Shown here: piece by piece, positions 1 through 10,942 of the stretch | Position numbering within the stretch: the first letter of the stretch is position 1 | Layout: every line of letters begins with the position of its first letter | Source of the DNA: Exobasidium rhododendri | Taxonomy: Eukaryota; Basidiomycota; Exobasidiomycetes; Exobasidiales; Exobasidiaceae | Length of the DNA: 64,000 nucleotides | NCBI GenBank assembly: GCA_026210745.1 | Contig: CP110630.1 | Location: forward strand, 5,456,001-5,520,000 | Direction of reading: 5' to 3' | The notes under the pieces: model-generated | What the model saw: only the letters and a program-made list of their open reading frames with translations | Database searches by the model: none | What the model was told of the DNA's origin: nothing | Position numbers and translations under genes: made by a program

Positions 1-2067
1 CTTCCAAGAAGGCATTGGAAGCAGAAGGAATGAGCAGACCTTCTTTCCTCGTCAGATAATTGCTGGTTTTCGCGATGATATGGGAACGGGATGGGACGCA
101 TACAGTGTAGTCCTCGAGGAGGACGAGGAAGGCATGGAGGAAGACGATGATACTATACTCAGGCCAAGCAATGCCGTCAATGAGGGTTTCCATGCTTGGG
201 CTCGTCCCGCTGAGCTTCTACACACCGAGGGAGTTAAAAAGATCCGAAGCGCTCGACAGCAAATGCAGTGGGATGATGACGATGGAGCAGAGCTGTCGGC
301 TAGCGACGTGGACGACGACGATGATGATGCAGATGACAGTGAAGGCAGGTCAAGGCTTCCAACGAGCGAACCCTCAGTTCGAAAGAGCGAGATTGTGAAG
401 CCATCAAAGCAGAACATGACTCGCAGCAAACTAATTCAGCACAAAACACCAGCAATGTACGCACATACTCCGCTCCATCCGAGAAGCGTCTATCCTTTGC
501 CTCGTCTCTATGGCTCAGGAGTGGTCATGCCGATGAATTCTGGTGAAGATGTCGAAGGGTCTAATCCATTCTCGTCCTTTGAGATGGGGATACTGCTAGC
601 AAAGGAAATGGAGAGAGAGAAGTCAATGACGGAAGATAGCATTCGATGGTTAGCTGAAGACAGCGACTCCCTGCAACTCTTCAATCTCACGACCTGTACC
701 TCTGATGGATTTTCAGGCTTCTCGCATGAGGTGATGCAGTCTCTCGCTGATGAATACCCCAAGACGCCCATAATTGCCTGGGGAGCTCAATGGGGCAGCA
801 CTCAAGAAGAAGTCGAAGGCAAGGAAAAGGTGAGTGGAAGGCAAGCAAGCGAAAAATACGCAAGTCCAAGAGATTGACTGTACACTAATCTTTGCAGAAG
901 CTTGGCCGACTTCGACAAATGAATAACATCCTCTCTCTCTGGTCTCTTTCGTCTGCTTCACTCTATGTTCCCTTGCAGATTCCAGAGCAGCTCACACATC
1001 ATCGCGATGCCAAGAAGAAGATTCACCATTACTTTTCTTCAAGGGCAGATTGGACGGACGAGTATCAAGCGGGTGCTCTGTTCAGTGCCCACATTGATAC
1101 TTCGATGATGAGATTGAGGTGAGTGCGCGTGCATGGGATCGTGTGGTACAGAATCCTGACACAGTTTCTCTCTCGCGCGATCCTGCTCAGACTGCGAAAT
1201 GCAGACCAACGAACTTCTGCAGCGTCTTTGGTGGCAAGCCTGAATTGGCGCAAGGACACACCTATTGCCTGCTTGGGAGGGTGTATGCCGATCCCACTCC
1301 TTGCCCCTTTCGGCAAAAGAGCCGCCGCGATAGACCCTATAGAGGCACTTTTGGCATCTCGAGGCTATGGTAGTAGTAGGAGAGGGAGGGATGAGCGCAA
1401 CTTTGAGACGCCGCAGGAGAGAGCAGTGAAGGCAGCCAATCAGATACAGCAATATTTTATGCACTTCTCTCGCGCACCGTCTACACACTCTTCTGCCAAT
1501 TTCGCAGAGAGTATTGTGGCAAGAGATGATGATACAATGGCGGAAATTCCCACGAGGGAAGGACTAGAGGCATGGAGTCACTTGCAAGAGCCAGTAGCAC
1601 AGAGCACTGTCGTGAAGTTGCCATATCGGGTGCAACAAGCTTCCTTTCCCCAGATCTTCTCCAAGCTATCGTCGACAGGGAGACCTATGCCAGAGGACTG
1701 GAAGGGTCGGCCGAAGGTACAAACGATTCCGGTGCTGTCCTCTCTCTTCACTTCCCCACGATCGGCCATGGCGCTCCGGGAAGCACGAAATTATCTTGAC
1801 AAGAAAGTCATTAAAGGCCACGAATCTCTGACTTCCTTTGGACTTGGAGGTTCGAGAGGCTCGAGTGCAGGCCAGGCTGCTAGTGACGAGAGTGAAGGCC
1901 CGCTCGGAGGCAGGGATGGGATGATTGAGGTTCGAGAAAGACTGGAAGAGATTCTGGGAGCATACGAGGGCGATGGAGATGGGGGAGAAGAGGAGGGAGA
2001 AGGGGAGCAATTAGGGACTGACGAGGAGTACGAAGACCAAGTGGAAGAATGGGACATCTCTGACTGA
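1..2067 (+). CDS. DML1: DML1/Misato-type tubulin-like protein (5' partial)
   Basis: The reading frame is already open at base 2, so the start lies left of the window. Exons are <1..829, 898..1118 and 1191..2067; the introns have GTGAGT donors and TTGCAG/CTCAG acceptors and the phases agree. At least 641 residues are encoded. The stretch around bases 650-780, with a DSLQLF-like motif, a GFSGFSH glycine turn and DEYPKTP, matches the Misato/DML1 family, whose members resemble tubulin and act in mitochondrial inheritance and partitioning. A serine and aspartate-rich insertion (bases 270-340) and an acidic C-terminal tail (bases 1960-2060) are visible. The identification comes from motif memory. 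The exon 2/3 junction is supported because it restores the frame with LRNADQRTSAASLVASLN. The neighbour TMA64 is convergent, about 100 bases away. Confidence 0.82.
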
Positions 2068-2171
2068 GACAGCATCGATACCAAGGAAAACGTGTCCACG
2101 ATCTACACAAGACACACACTGTACTATACATATTATCAATTACATACCAGTACACACAACTTGGTCCACAA

Positions 2172-4390
2172 TTACTTCTTGGTGCTGTCTTGCACTTGTA
2201 CAAATCGCCGGTCTAAGCCGTGCCTCTCGACGAAATCGTACACAGCTTTTCTCTGGTCGCCTTGAACAAAGACTTCGTACTTTGGGTTCTTGGGAGTAGA
2301 GGAAGGGAGGGCGGTGGCTTCCGGAAGCATTAAGGCAAAACCATATTCGTCAGTAGTCTGCCTCCCAAGCCCACTTCCACTCTTTCTTTGCAGGAAATAA
2401 CTCACCACTTGCACTTGCGCCCACTTTCATCAGATCGTGAGCGAGCACATGCGGGTCCATGCCATAGACCTCCAAGGCCGTGATCAGAGTGACCACCTTT
2501 CGTCCCTGTCGAGTCTTGATCTCGATTGTCACTAGTTTCGCGATCCCCTTGGTCACTTGACCCACGAATTCATTCTCGAGCAAGGGTTCCAGATGTGCTG
2601 ACGAGTCTCCTCCATTGACGCTCTGTCCCTTTGTGTTGAGCTGCTGCACCACAGCTGCTCGATTCGACTCGAGACGACTGCTTCGATGGAACTCTACACA
2701 CGATGTCGTCAGCAAGCGATCGATCAGCTCTTGTCTAGTCATCAAGGGAGGAATCTCATGAAGCTGCGCTTTCGGGTAGAGCGCATGCACCAGAATTGGA
2801 TCTTCCAAACGTATGTAAGCTTGCGAGTTGGCATCTACGAGACGGTGTGAAGCAATGTAGTCGGAAAGGCGTCCACGAATGACTGGTTGTGACAGAGGCT
2901 CCGAGGTGCTGGCACCCATCTCCTGGAAAAGTTTGACAGAAGAGGCCGAAGCTCGCCAGAACTTTTCAATGACTACCGTGGTCTTTGGCGCTGCAACACT
3001 CGATTTCAGATCATGATCAGCGTCGACATTAGTGGGATTCTGCTGTGCCTGTGCAATCGTGTAGTAAGGCGCGAGCGCATCGAAGCTGAAGGGGAAAGGG
3101 TCAGCAGGGGTGGAACTATCTCAGTCGCCATCGAACTCACTCTGCATGGCTGCTGTTGATATGTGTGATGACAGTGTCCTTTCCCTTCACTTCCTTGCAC
3201 TTCAAGATCTCGCTCTTCTCTGCATTCTTGATCCATTTGACTAGCTTCCTGGCTGACGTACCCTTCACATCGACTGTGTCTGCATTCACTGATCTTTCAA
3301 CATCGTTGTCCTCCTCTGAGGATGCGAGAAGATGACGAGCTAGACGACTCTTGCTACGCCCCTTGCCGTCTCGAGGCGGCCAATGTGCTGGCCGGTTGGG
3401 GAGAACATGTGCAGAATAAAGGGATGAAACAGGCATCGGTAGAACGTTTGCTTGTTTGTTTATCGCCGCGAGTGACTGAAGAAGAGACAAGTGCATGAGA
3501 GCATCCACCTCTGCAACAGTGAAAGTGAAGGTAGTGTTCCCGGTGGAATCTCTTCGATCTTGTGTGGCTGTTGCCTCTGATCCCCTTTGTGCAGTTTCTC
3601 TGCTCCTTTCGACGATGGATGTATCTTCCAAGTGCAGCCCGAGAGCTTTCACTCCTTCATCGTTGATATTTGAGACGGTCAAGCGCCCCACTCTCGCTTG
3701 AGTCTCCTCCTGACTCGGCGGTGCCCCTTTGCCGCCCATCTCCCAGAGACAGTCCCCCATTGCGTGTAAGGTGCTTGCAGCTTTACCTTTCTCCCCAGAT
3801 GCCCTTTTGCTGCAGATTACCTTCATGTCGAGCTCTAACCTGGCCAACACCAGTGGCACCGCTTCGGGATACGCTGTGATGGCAACAAGAGAGGAAGACG
3901 GAGGATACACATTGCTTTCGTGTCCTTCTGGAAAAGTATGAGGAGCCGGGATCAATCCAGGTATCATCAGAGACGATCCTGCCAGAAGAGTTGGATCAAC
4001 AATCTGCGGCCAGGTTGGAAGCCTTGGCAGCAGATTAGGAACGATCCATAGAACATACACCGTCGGTATGATCTCCGCTAAGTTCTCACGCTGCGCCTGC
4101 TTTCCGTTCCTATCACTCTTCTTCTGAGCTTGCTGTAGAGCTTCTCCGGCGTTCGGACCAACTTCAAACCAGAGCGGCCTGCCATTGTCGCTTGAATAGA
4201 TGACTGCTTTTTGATCGGCACTCGTCGTCGCATTGCACTGTTTCAGACCATTAGGGACAACTTGCTGTATTACCTCAGGAGACGCATTTTTGAGTACTGG
4301 ATAGAGAGTTTGCAGATGCGCAAGAAACCCCCTTCGAGAGGATGAACGCAACGGCGTCGATGGCTTTAGTACAGGTGGCTTCTTGAACAT
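2172..4390 (-). CDS. TMA64: Translation initiation factor 2D / TMA64 (ligatin family)
   Basis: Exons on the minus strand are 4390..3141, 3085..2406 and 2317..2172, totalling 691 residues. The start MFKKPPVLKPSTPLRSS and the following LYPVLKN and PTVYVLWIVPNLLP stretches match eIF2D, including its PUA-like N-terminal half. A middle winged-helix/SWIB-like region (exon 2) is followed by a C-terminal SUI1 domain (roughly the last 90 residues, with VTKGIAKLVTIEIKTRQGRK and VQGDQRKAVYDFV). eIF2D delivers or removes tRNA at the 40S P site and helps recycle ribosomes in the cytosol. The first intron is 55 bases. The second junction (AG at 2319-2318) was chosen because it alone restores the frame after the GTGAGT donor at 2405. 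The gene converges on DML1. Confidence 0.93.
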
Positions 4391-4645
4391 CGCTCATAAG
4401 GACAGAGTGGTAGATCTGGAAGTGCTTCATCGGGGTGTTGGACTTTTAAATAAATTCAGAAGACACTCATCCCCGATTTCCGCTCCTTCCATAATCGTCC
4501 CCCATTTAAGGTGATACGTCGTCGCTTCACACACAGTAGATCAATGCAAGTGAAGTTGGTATAGTCGTGACGTGGTACAAAATGGTATGATACAGTGGGG
4601 GTGTTAATGAATGGTGTAGACGCTTCTGCAAAGCGAGACTCTTCG

Positions 4646-5471
4646 TCAGCGCAATCTACTCTTCTTTTTCGACGATTCGTCGGTCTTGTCGCCGGTGTTC
4701 TCCCTTGGGTGTTTCCTCTTCTTTCTCTTCTTGTGTGGAGACTGCTTGTCGATGTCGTTCGACTCTAGTAACGTCAAGTCAATCTGCATACATCGCGACG
4801 CAAATGCTCTTCGTCAGTAGTGATTGTCAGAGCTTCAAGTATCGTCTCTTCTCACCTCGGCAACAGGACCAGCTTCGACTGTAAAGGCCGATCGCAACGA
4901 CTCTTCATCAAAAGGGGCGATTCTTTGGACAGTCGTTTCAGGCCGAAATACTATATCCCGCATTGTCGTACGGCCAGTGAGTTCATGAGGCAAAGTTGGC
5001 ATAGGTGCTCCCGACGAGCTGGCAGCTACCATCGCCGTTTGGTACCTGCTAACAGTGCGTTTGGGAGGGCGGACTTGGCCTGGCACGAAAGGGAAGTTCT
5101 TACTTTAGCACATGAAGATTCTTTGCAGAGGGGTACCCGCACTCACCCGGTAGGTCACGAACGTAATTGATGTAAGTCTTTTCCATCAATAGAGATTTCA
5201 CCGGCTCACTTCCCGGTAATGAGCCCGCCTCTTCCCGCTTTTCATTCGATTCTTCCATCGCTGTATCGTCTTTGCCTGCTCCCTTGACGTAATTGTTACG
5301 CTCAGTCTGTTTCGCATACGGTCTCACTCTTTCCTCCCAGAGTGGCTTCAGGTCGAACAGGGTAATCAGATCATCGGCGCCATGTAGTTGGTGCTTCAAC
5401 TTAGAGGGTAAGGAAGGGATTTGCGGGTCAGCCGGGATGGAGTAGCAGATCGCTGGTGCATCTTCCTCCAT
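4646..5471 (-). CDS. MED19: Mediator subunit 19 (Rox3)
   Basis: Exons 5471..5147, 5079..4856 and 4783..4646 encode 228 residues. The sequence follows the MED19 pattern: an N-terminal DLITLFDLKPLWEER segment, then YINYVRDLPG, a PHELTGRTTMRDIVFRPE stretch, PFDEESLRSAFTVEAGP, IDLTLL, and a basic Lys/Arg tail (KKRKKRKH) as in human MED19. MED19 lies in the head/middle part of the nuclear Mediator complex that links activators to RNA polymerase II. Both introns use GTGAG donors, and each acceptor was chosen because it closes the frame. The ATG at 5471 is the first in frame. SUV3 is divergent, 370 bases away. Confidence 0.88.
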
Positions 5472-5841
5472 TGTGTGTCAAGCAGATGCAGGGCGACCCA
5501 GTGTAGTAAGAGCAGGCCTGATCAAGGACAGATCATGTATGGCTAAAGATACACACACACACACCTCCAGCCATTTAGCGTCACTCAGATGTCGCTCGCT
5601 CTTGACATATGGGCGAGCATCAGTCCTTGAGGCAGTCACGCGCTTGAGGTTCACCAAAAAAAAAAAAGACGAGGGGTGGCTTTGGAAGAAGTGCTTTTCC
5701 ACCTGCTCGGTTCTTACAGCTTGACTTTACTTTTAGACACAGTGTGCGCTATCAACTGAATCTTACATTATTGCGGCACCCACTCTCACAGCATTGGAAG
5801 GGAGCTGAGCGCTGTTCTGCCGCTAGCAAGCAGGTGCTGTA
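5472..5841. promoter_or_regulatory. Shared divergent upstream region of MED19 and SUV3
   Basis: This 370-base gap lies between two divergent start codons. It holds an AC dinucleotide run at 5551-5564 and an A-run at about 5656-5667. I see no convincing ORF and no clear TATA box, so promoter elements are inferred only from position. Confidence 0.5.
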
Positions 5842-8502
5842 ATGATTGGCCACTCTGTAGTTGAATTGCAGGGAGTCCGATGCTTCCTTCGTCAGCCCCT
5901 TCGACCTCGACTCGCCTTTTCGCCGGGCAGCTTGCTTCCTCATGCCACCAAGCCGCTCCCTTCGACTTGTCGAGGACTTCGGTTTGGGAAGAACTTGAAC
6001 AGGAAGATCACAGACTACCAACGTGGAAAGACATCAGAAAGAAGCCGCGTAGACGATATAGTATCGGACTTGCCTGACTTTAGCCTGCCGGCGCCACCTG
6101 ACAGACTGGAGGTCTTGCGAGCTCTTCGACACAAAGTAGAGAAAATTACCGGATCAATCTTGGTTCAAGGGAAGATCTCCGGGTGGGGTGTAAGTGGTCA
6201 AGTGCTGAAACATCTTTTGGATGAGCTGGATCCAGCGGGACTCGTGCCGGAGGGTAGATCTCCTCGTAGAACAATTGGTGGCCTAATGGAAGCTTGGGCA
6301 AAGGAGGCAACGATGGCGCTAGGACCCGATGAGACGACCCTTTCATCCTACTGGGATCTGGACAATGTAATGCATGCGTACGAAGCAGAGGGAGAGCGGT
6401 CGCTAGAACGAATGTGTGTCAATTCCTTTCTTCGATGGTTGACGCAAAAGTTAGAAGGTCGAGAAGGCAGCAAGGAGGTCTTGACGCATCTTCGCGTGAT
6501 TGGCTCGATAGGGGACTTGAGACATCCTCCTCTCAAGTTTTCAACAGCTCGAGCGCTGACTCGACAGATACATCTTCATGTTGGGCCGACGAATAGTGGA
6601 AAGACGCATGGTGCTTTGTTGGCGCTGTGCAAGGCTAACACAGGATTGTATGCAGGTCCATTACGTCTATTAGCCCATGAAGTTTGGGATCGAATCAACT
6701 CAGGCACAGTGTCTCCAGGTATACCGCCTAGAGCATGCAATCTGAAGACTGGAGAGGAGATCAAGATTTCCGACGAATTGGCGGGTCTGGAAGCCTGCAC
6801 GGTGGAAATGGTCAACTTTACCAATCTTGTCGATGTAGCCGTCATTGACGAAATACAGATGATCGGTGACGCTCAGAGAGGTCAAGCTTGGACAAACGCT
6901 GTACTGGGTATCCCGGCAAAGGAAATGCACCTCTGTGGAGAAGCCAGTGTCATTCCCTTGATAAAACGAATAGCAGAAGCCTGCGGTGACAAAGTCCACA
7001 TTCACGAGTACAAGCGATTGACGCCTCTAGCAATTGGCGCACCTTTGAATGGCGATTTGAAGAAGATACAAAAGGGAGACTGTCTGGTGGCATTCAGTCG
7101 ATCTGAAATCTTCCGACTGAAAAAGGCAATCGAAGAAAAGACTGATTTCAAGTGCGCTCTTGCTTATGGAGCTCTTCCGCCGGAAACAAAAGCCGAGCAA
7201 GCCAAGCTCTTCAACGATCCTGAAAATGAAGTATCAGTAATGGTCGCCAGTGATGCCATTGGTATGGGCCTGAATCTGAAGATCAAACGTATCATATTTT
7301 CAAAGGTCCAGAAATGGAATGGAACCGACATGGTACCCATCTCTGCGTCTCAGATCAAGCAAATTGCAGGCCGAGCAGGTCGATTCGGAACAAAGACTGA
7401 TCAAGAAGAGCAGGGCGGGTTGGTCACTACAATGGATCAAGTAGATCTACCTGTCCTCGAGTCGGCCTTGGAAGCACCGCTACTGCCCATCACACGAGCT
7501 GTCATCCAACCGTCCTCAAAGGATCTGGCCTCACTTGCTACTGCGCTACCCATGAAGAGGCCGGTCGGGCATCAATCGTTTGGCAGACACCGCAGTATGA
7601 TTTCCTTGCTGCAAGATCTTCAATTGATCACGCAAATCGATTCAAGCACCTTTCTACTATCACCGATGGAGCAACAGAACGCCTTGGCACCCTTGCTAGA
7701 AGATGCAGTCCCCACATCTCTTAATTTGACGATTGCGGAACGGGAGCTATTCGCTCTAGCACCGGCAAACGTACGAGATGAACGATTGCTTTCTTTGTTT
7801 GCGAACATGGTTGGATACTACGTCCGATCTGATCTAGTGAAGTTTGAAAAGTGTGATATTTCCTTGGGAATGATGAACGCACTACGGAGCATCGAGAAGA
7901 TTCAAGAGCGAGTGACGCCTCACTTGTACCCAGACGCTAAAGGCCCGCGAGAACCCGTTTCGCTGGTAGAAGCACTCGGCGAAGTCAAAACTCCACCGGA
8001 CATCAATTCGCTGATGTTGCTCGAGTCACTTCATCGAGGCTTGACACTTTACCTTTGGTTTTCCTTTCGCCTGCCACTTGCATTCTGCTACAGGGACGAA
8101 GTTGAAAGACACAAGCTTCGAGCAGAATCAGCCATTGCTTTCTCGTTGGAAGCGATCAAAGCAGGTAGGATAGAGAGGATGGCGGCAAGGGCAAATGATG
8201 GAGAAGGTTCGAGGCTGGGCTATAGGAAAGGGGTAAGGCAGTCGAATCATTCAAGCAGAGGATCTACACATGATCATCGCAATGAGGCGAGACCTACATC
8301 CAGGGGTGGAGGATCCAACACGAATGGACCGCGACGAGTAGACCGATTTGCTAAGGACACCTCTGAAGATGTAGGATATGAAGGAGAGGAGGAGGGGAAG
8401 GAAGGGGAGCAGAAAGGAGACGGCGGATACCCTAAACACAAGCCTTGGGAGATGTCGCGGCGAAAGAGGGATGATCAAACAATGCCAGTCTGGAGGAGCT
8501 GA
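5842..8502 (+). CDS. SUV3: Mitochondrial ATP-dependent RNA helicase SUV3
   Basis: A single exon of 886 residues. The helicase core is intact: GPTNSGKT Walker A near residue 247, DEIQ box near residue 334, and motif VI QIAGRAGRFG near residue 507. Motifs such as FSKVQKWNG and the all-alpha C-terminal region (LESLHRGLTLYLWFSFR) are typical of SUV3. The N-terminus has several Arg residues and few acidic ones, as expected for import into the mitochondrial matrix, where Suv3 unwinds RNA for degradation in the degradosome. The last 120 residues are a low-complexity Gly/Arg/Glu-rich tail, longer than I would expect. The ATG at 5842 is the first in frame; a downstream start is possible. Confidence 0.96.
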   Translation: MIGHSVVELQGVRCFLRQPLRPRLAFSPGSLLPHATKPLPSTCRGLRFGKNLNRKITDYQRGKTSERSRVDDIVSDLPDFSLPAPPDRLEVLRALRHKVEKITGSILVQGKISGWGVSGQVLKHLLDELDPAGLVPEGRSPRRTIGGLMEAWAKEATMALGPDETTLSSYWDLDNVMHAYEAEGERSLERMCVNSFLRWLTQKLEGREGSKEVLTHLRVIGSIGDLRHPPLKFSTARALTRQIHLHVGPTNSGKTHGALLALCKANTGLYAGPLRLLAHEVWDRINSGTVSPGIPPRACNLKTGEEIKISDELAGLEACTVEMVNFTNLVDVAVIDEIQMIGDAQRGQAWTNAVLGIPAKEMHLCGEASVIPLIKRIAEACGDKVHIHEYKRLTPLAIGAPLNGDLKKIQKGDCLVAFSRSEIFRLKKAIEEKTDFKCALAYGALPPETKAEQAKLFNDPENEVSVMVASDAIGMGLNLKIKRIIFSKVQKWNGTDMVPISASQIKQIAGRAGRFGTKTDQEEQGGLVTTMDQVDLPVLESALEAPLLPITRAVIQPSSKDLASLATALPMKRPVGHQSFGRHRSMISLLQDLQLITQIDSSTFLLSPMEQQNALAPLLEDAVPTSLNLTIAERELFALAPANVRDERLLSLFANMVGYYVRSDLVKFEKCDISLGMMNALRSIEKIQERVTPHLYPDAKGPREPVSLVEALGEVKTPPDINSLMLLESLHRGLTLYLWFSFRLPLAFCYRDEVERHKLRAESAIAFSLEAIKAGRIERMAARANDGEGSRLGYRKGVRQSNHSSRGSTHDHRNEARPTSRGGGSNTNGPRRVDRFAKDTSEDVGYEGEEEGKEGEQKGDGGYPKHKPWEMSRRKRDDQTMPVWRS

Positions 8503-8735
8503 CACTGAGAAAGAGAGAATTTAGAGTATCATAAGGGTCTGCCGCACTGTACATCATAGACATCATCATCACCAATTAATTGTACTGTACATTGCACCGA
8601 CATCGCGAGATCAATTCGCTGGAGATACTCGATGAATACGTAGGTTTCATAACGTAAGAAAATCTTCGCGAACCGCCATCCTTGCGCCGAGCAAACCGTG
8701 CATGATGCTTGTGTGATGAGAAGGCCTTTCTGCTC

Positions 8736-8972
8736 TCAGTGAGACGATGAATTACCACCACCGGAGCCATAGCAGTGGGAATGAGGAAGGCCGGGGCATA
8801 GCAGATCGATTTTGCAAAAGAGCTTGGCCTTCAGCCTTCCAAGGTATTTCGCATCATCAAGCGCTTCAAGGTCAGAAACACTGAAGCAATGCAAAACGGT
8901 CTTATGGGGCAAAACTGCATCATTGGCAGCCTTGTAGATGGGCCATGGCAAGGTACTGCTCAAGTCGCGCAT
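8736..8972 (-). CDS. Possible small protein of unknown function
   Basis: This is a 78-codon ATG ORF that I do not recognise. It opens with MRDLSSTLPWPIYKAANDAV, then has a charged, helix-prone segment (VSDLEALDDAKYLGRLKAK) and a short Gly/Ser tail. The middle looks more protein-like than the other random ORFs here because it is not low-complexity. A GTAAGT donor at about 8984 on the minus strand, followed by a GCAG acceptor, could join an upstream ATG (MSHNASTTIRCIRLF) to it, but the intron would be only about 31 bases, which is doubtful. The ORF may equally be chance. Confidence 0.25.
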   Translation of the reverse strand: MRDLSSTLPWPIYKAANDAVLPHKTVLHCFSVSDLEALDDAKYLGRLKAKLFCKIDLLCPGLPHSHCYGSGGGNSSSH

Positions 8973-9473
8973 GAGAGTGGACTTACTTTCGGAACAGACG
9001 AATACATCGAATGGTCGTCGATGCGTTATGGCTCATCCCCTTCCCCCTTCCCCCTTGCCCACCCTTCAAGGCAATGCAGGGTACGCCCCAAAGCTGACCC
9101 TGAAGCTAAGGGGAGATGCGGGAAGCCACCGTAAGCTGAATTTTTTTTCCCCTTTAGTCTGGACAGCAGATCTCCATGGAGTTGAAGTAGAAAATAATTC
9201 TACTAATCCTCCTCACTTGAAATCTCGAACCGGCGAATGGAAAGAGTATGAAGTTAATTCCAGCTTCTAACACTAAAAGGGTTTTCGGGCACTGCGCGCG
9301 GCGTTTTCGTGGCTGAACCCATGGAGTCGGTTGCATCGTTGTAGCAATCTGACGGGGAACGTAGCACAAGGATCTCGAGCAATGACGTACAGATCGGGTC
9401 CCCTCTTGCATACAGCGTGAAGCATGTTCAGATGTCGTACTACACCTGTTCCAGCAGAGACGTACGAAACACA

Positions 9474-9480
9474 TATATAA
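9474..9480 (+). promoter_or_regulatory. TATA-like box of the alcohol dehydrogenase gene
   Basis: TATATAA lies about 70 bases upstream of the ATG at 9550, a plausible distance for a fungal core promoter with a short leader. The call rests on the motif alone. Confidence 0.5.
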
Positions 9481-9549
9481 GTGTGCGCCTCCCTTGCTCA
9501 CTCTTCACCTTTCTTTCGTCTTCATAACAACCCTCGAATATCAGATATC

Positions 9550-10704
9550 ATGACCACGCAAGAAGCATTCCAAGGCTGGGTCGCCCACGACAAATCGGCA
9601 GTCGACGGCAAGCTTGTTTGGGAGGAGTACAAGGTCAAAGAATTCAAGGAAGATGATGTAGAGTTGAAAGTACTTGCTTGCGGCATCTGCGCTTCCGACA
9701 TCTCGACTCTTAAGTCAGGATGGGGTCCATCAGACTACCCTACCGTTGTAGGGCACGAGATTGTCGGAATCGTCACCAAGGCTGGCAAGGACATCAAGCA
9801 CATCAAGGTGGGAGATCGAGTAGGTGTTGGTGCTCAGTCTGAGAGCTGTCTAGAATGCAAGCAATGCAAAGACGGTAAAGAACCGTACTGCGATTCCATC
9901 CAAGGTACTTATCAAGGAAAATTTGCCGACGGAAGTGGAAAGTCGATGGGAGGATATGCAAAGAAGTGGAGAGGTCCCGGACATTTCTGCGTCGCTATCC
10001 CCGACAATCTCGAATCGCACATCGCCGGTCCTCTTATGTGTGGTGGTGCGACCATCTACTCGCCGCTCGAGGATTACGGTTGCGGTGGTCCTGATGGAAA
10101 GAGAGTCGGCATCATTGGCGTAGGTGGGATTGGAGCGTTTGGAATCGCTTTTGCTAAAGCCTTGGGTGCCGAGCAAATCGTCGCCATCTCGCAGAGTTCA
10201 GGCAAGAAAGAATTGGCACACGAACTAGGCGCTACTGACTTTGTCGCCATGAAGGAAAACCCAGAAGACTGGAAGCGGTTCAGACGAGGACTAGACATCA
10301 TCGTCAACACTGCAAACAATGAAGATGCACCCTTTGACACGTATGCTTGGATGTTGCGACCAAGAGGTCACTTTGTTCAGATTGCTATTCCCGAAGCACC
10401 AGTCATGCCAATCCCCATCGGTGCCATCCTCTTCACTGGGGCCAACATCGGTGGAAGCGCTCTCGGAGGAATTCCTCAGATCGGACGAATGTTGAAGCTT
10501 GCCGGTGACAAGAAGCCAAACTTCATGATTGAAAAGCGAAAGGTGAGTCATGCCTTTGCCTAAGCACTAGAGAAAAAGGACGTCACTAATCATGCTTCCC
10601 TTTCTTCACTTGCATGACAGATGTCCGACGCGAATCAGGCCGTTCGTGACATGGTGGCGGGAAAGCCTCGTTTCCGCTACTGTCTCATCAACGAAGACGA
10701 GTAG
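9550..10704 (+). CDS. Zinc-containing alcohol dehydrogenase, cinnamyl-alcohol type (NADP(H) likely)
   Basis: Exons 9550..10542 and 10621..10704 encode 358 residues. The medium-chain dehydrogenase layout is complete: catalytic zinc ligands Cys47 (ACGICASD), His69-Glu70 (GHE) and Cys164; structural zinc Cys100, Cys103, Cys106 and Cys114; and a GVGGIG dinucleotide-binding turn near residues 190-195. Overall it resembles the yeast Adh6/Adh7 and plant CAD group, which reduce aldehydes using NADPH in the cytosol. Substrate cannot be read from sequence. The second exon supplies only the last 27 codons. A 5' in-frame extension exists but lacks an ATG, so 9550 is taken as the start. The carboxypeptidase gene is convergent. 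Confidence 0.93.
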
Positions 10705-10942
10705 GAGGAGATCGCACGTAATTCATTCTACTCTACTCCGAACATGTCATCAATAGCATTCTGATACTCTAGAGAGATAAGCGTTCTCTGTGCTCTACAG
10801 TCTTATACTCAGAGAAGACCCGTCGCTCCCAACCCACTCTTCCGCTCACTCTACTTCAGTCATGCTTGCTCCAAATTTCCCCGCGGAAGAACAGTCTCGC
10901 ATTTATTCTGCCAGGACTTTCTATTTTTGATCTCTAGGTACA

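Larger units (their letters stand above)
8503..9549. other. Intergenic region between SUV3 and alcohol dehydrogenase
   Basis: Just over 1 kb with no strong gene. It contains the possible small minus-strand ORF at 8736-8972, a CCTTCCCCCTTCCCCC pyrimidine stretch near 9040-9057, a T-run near 9141-9148, and the upstream region of the dehydrogenase with a TATA-like box at 9474-9480. Confidence 0.5.

Noticed and set aside
1039-1488. 149-codon minus-strand ORF across DML1
   Set aside because: It is antisense to DML1 exons 2 and 3, which are supported by splice phase and family sequence.
9200-9240. GGTTCGAGA on the minus strand, a possible tRNA B-box
   Set aside because: The motif is not followed by the expected CC, and no cloverleaf can be drawn.
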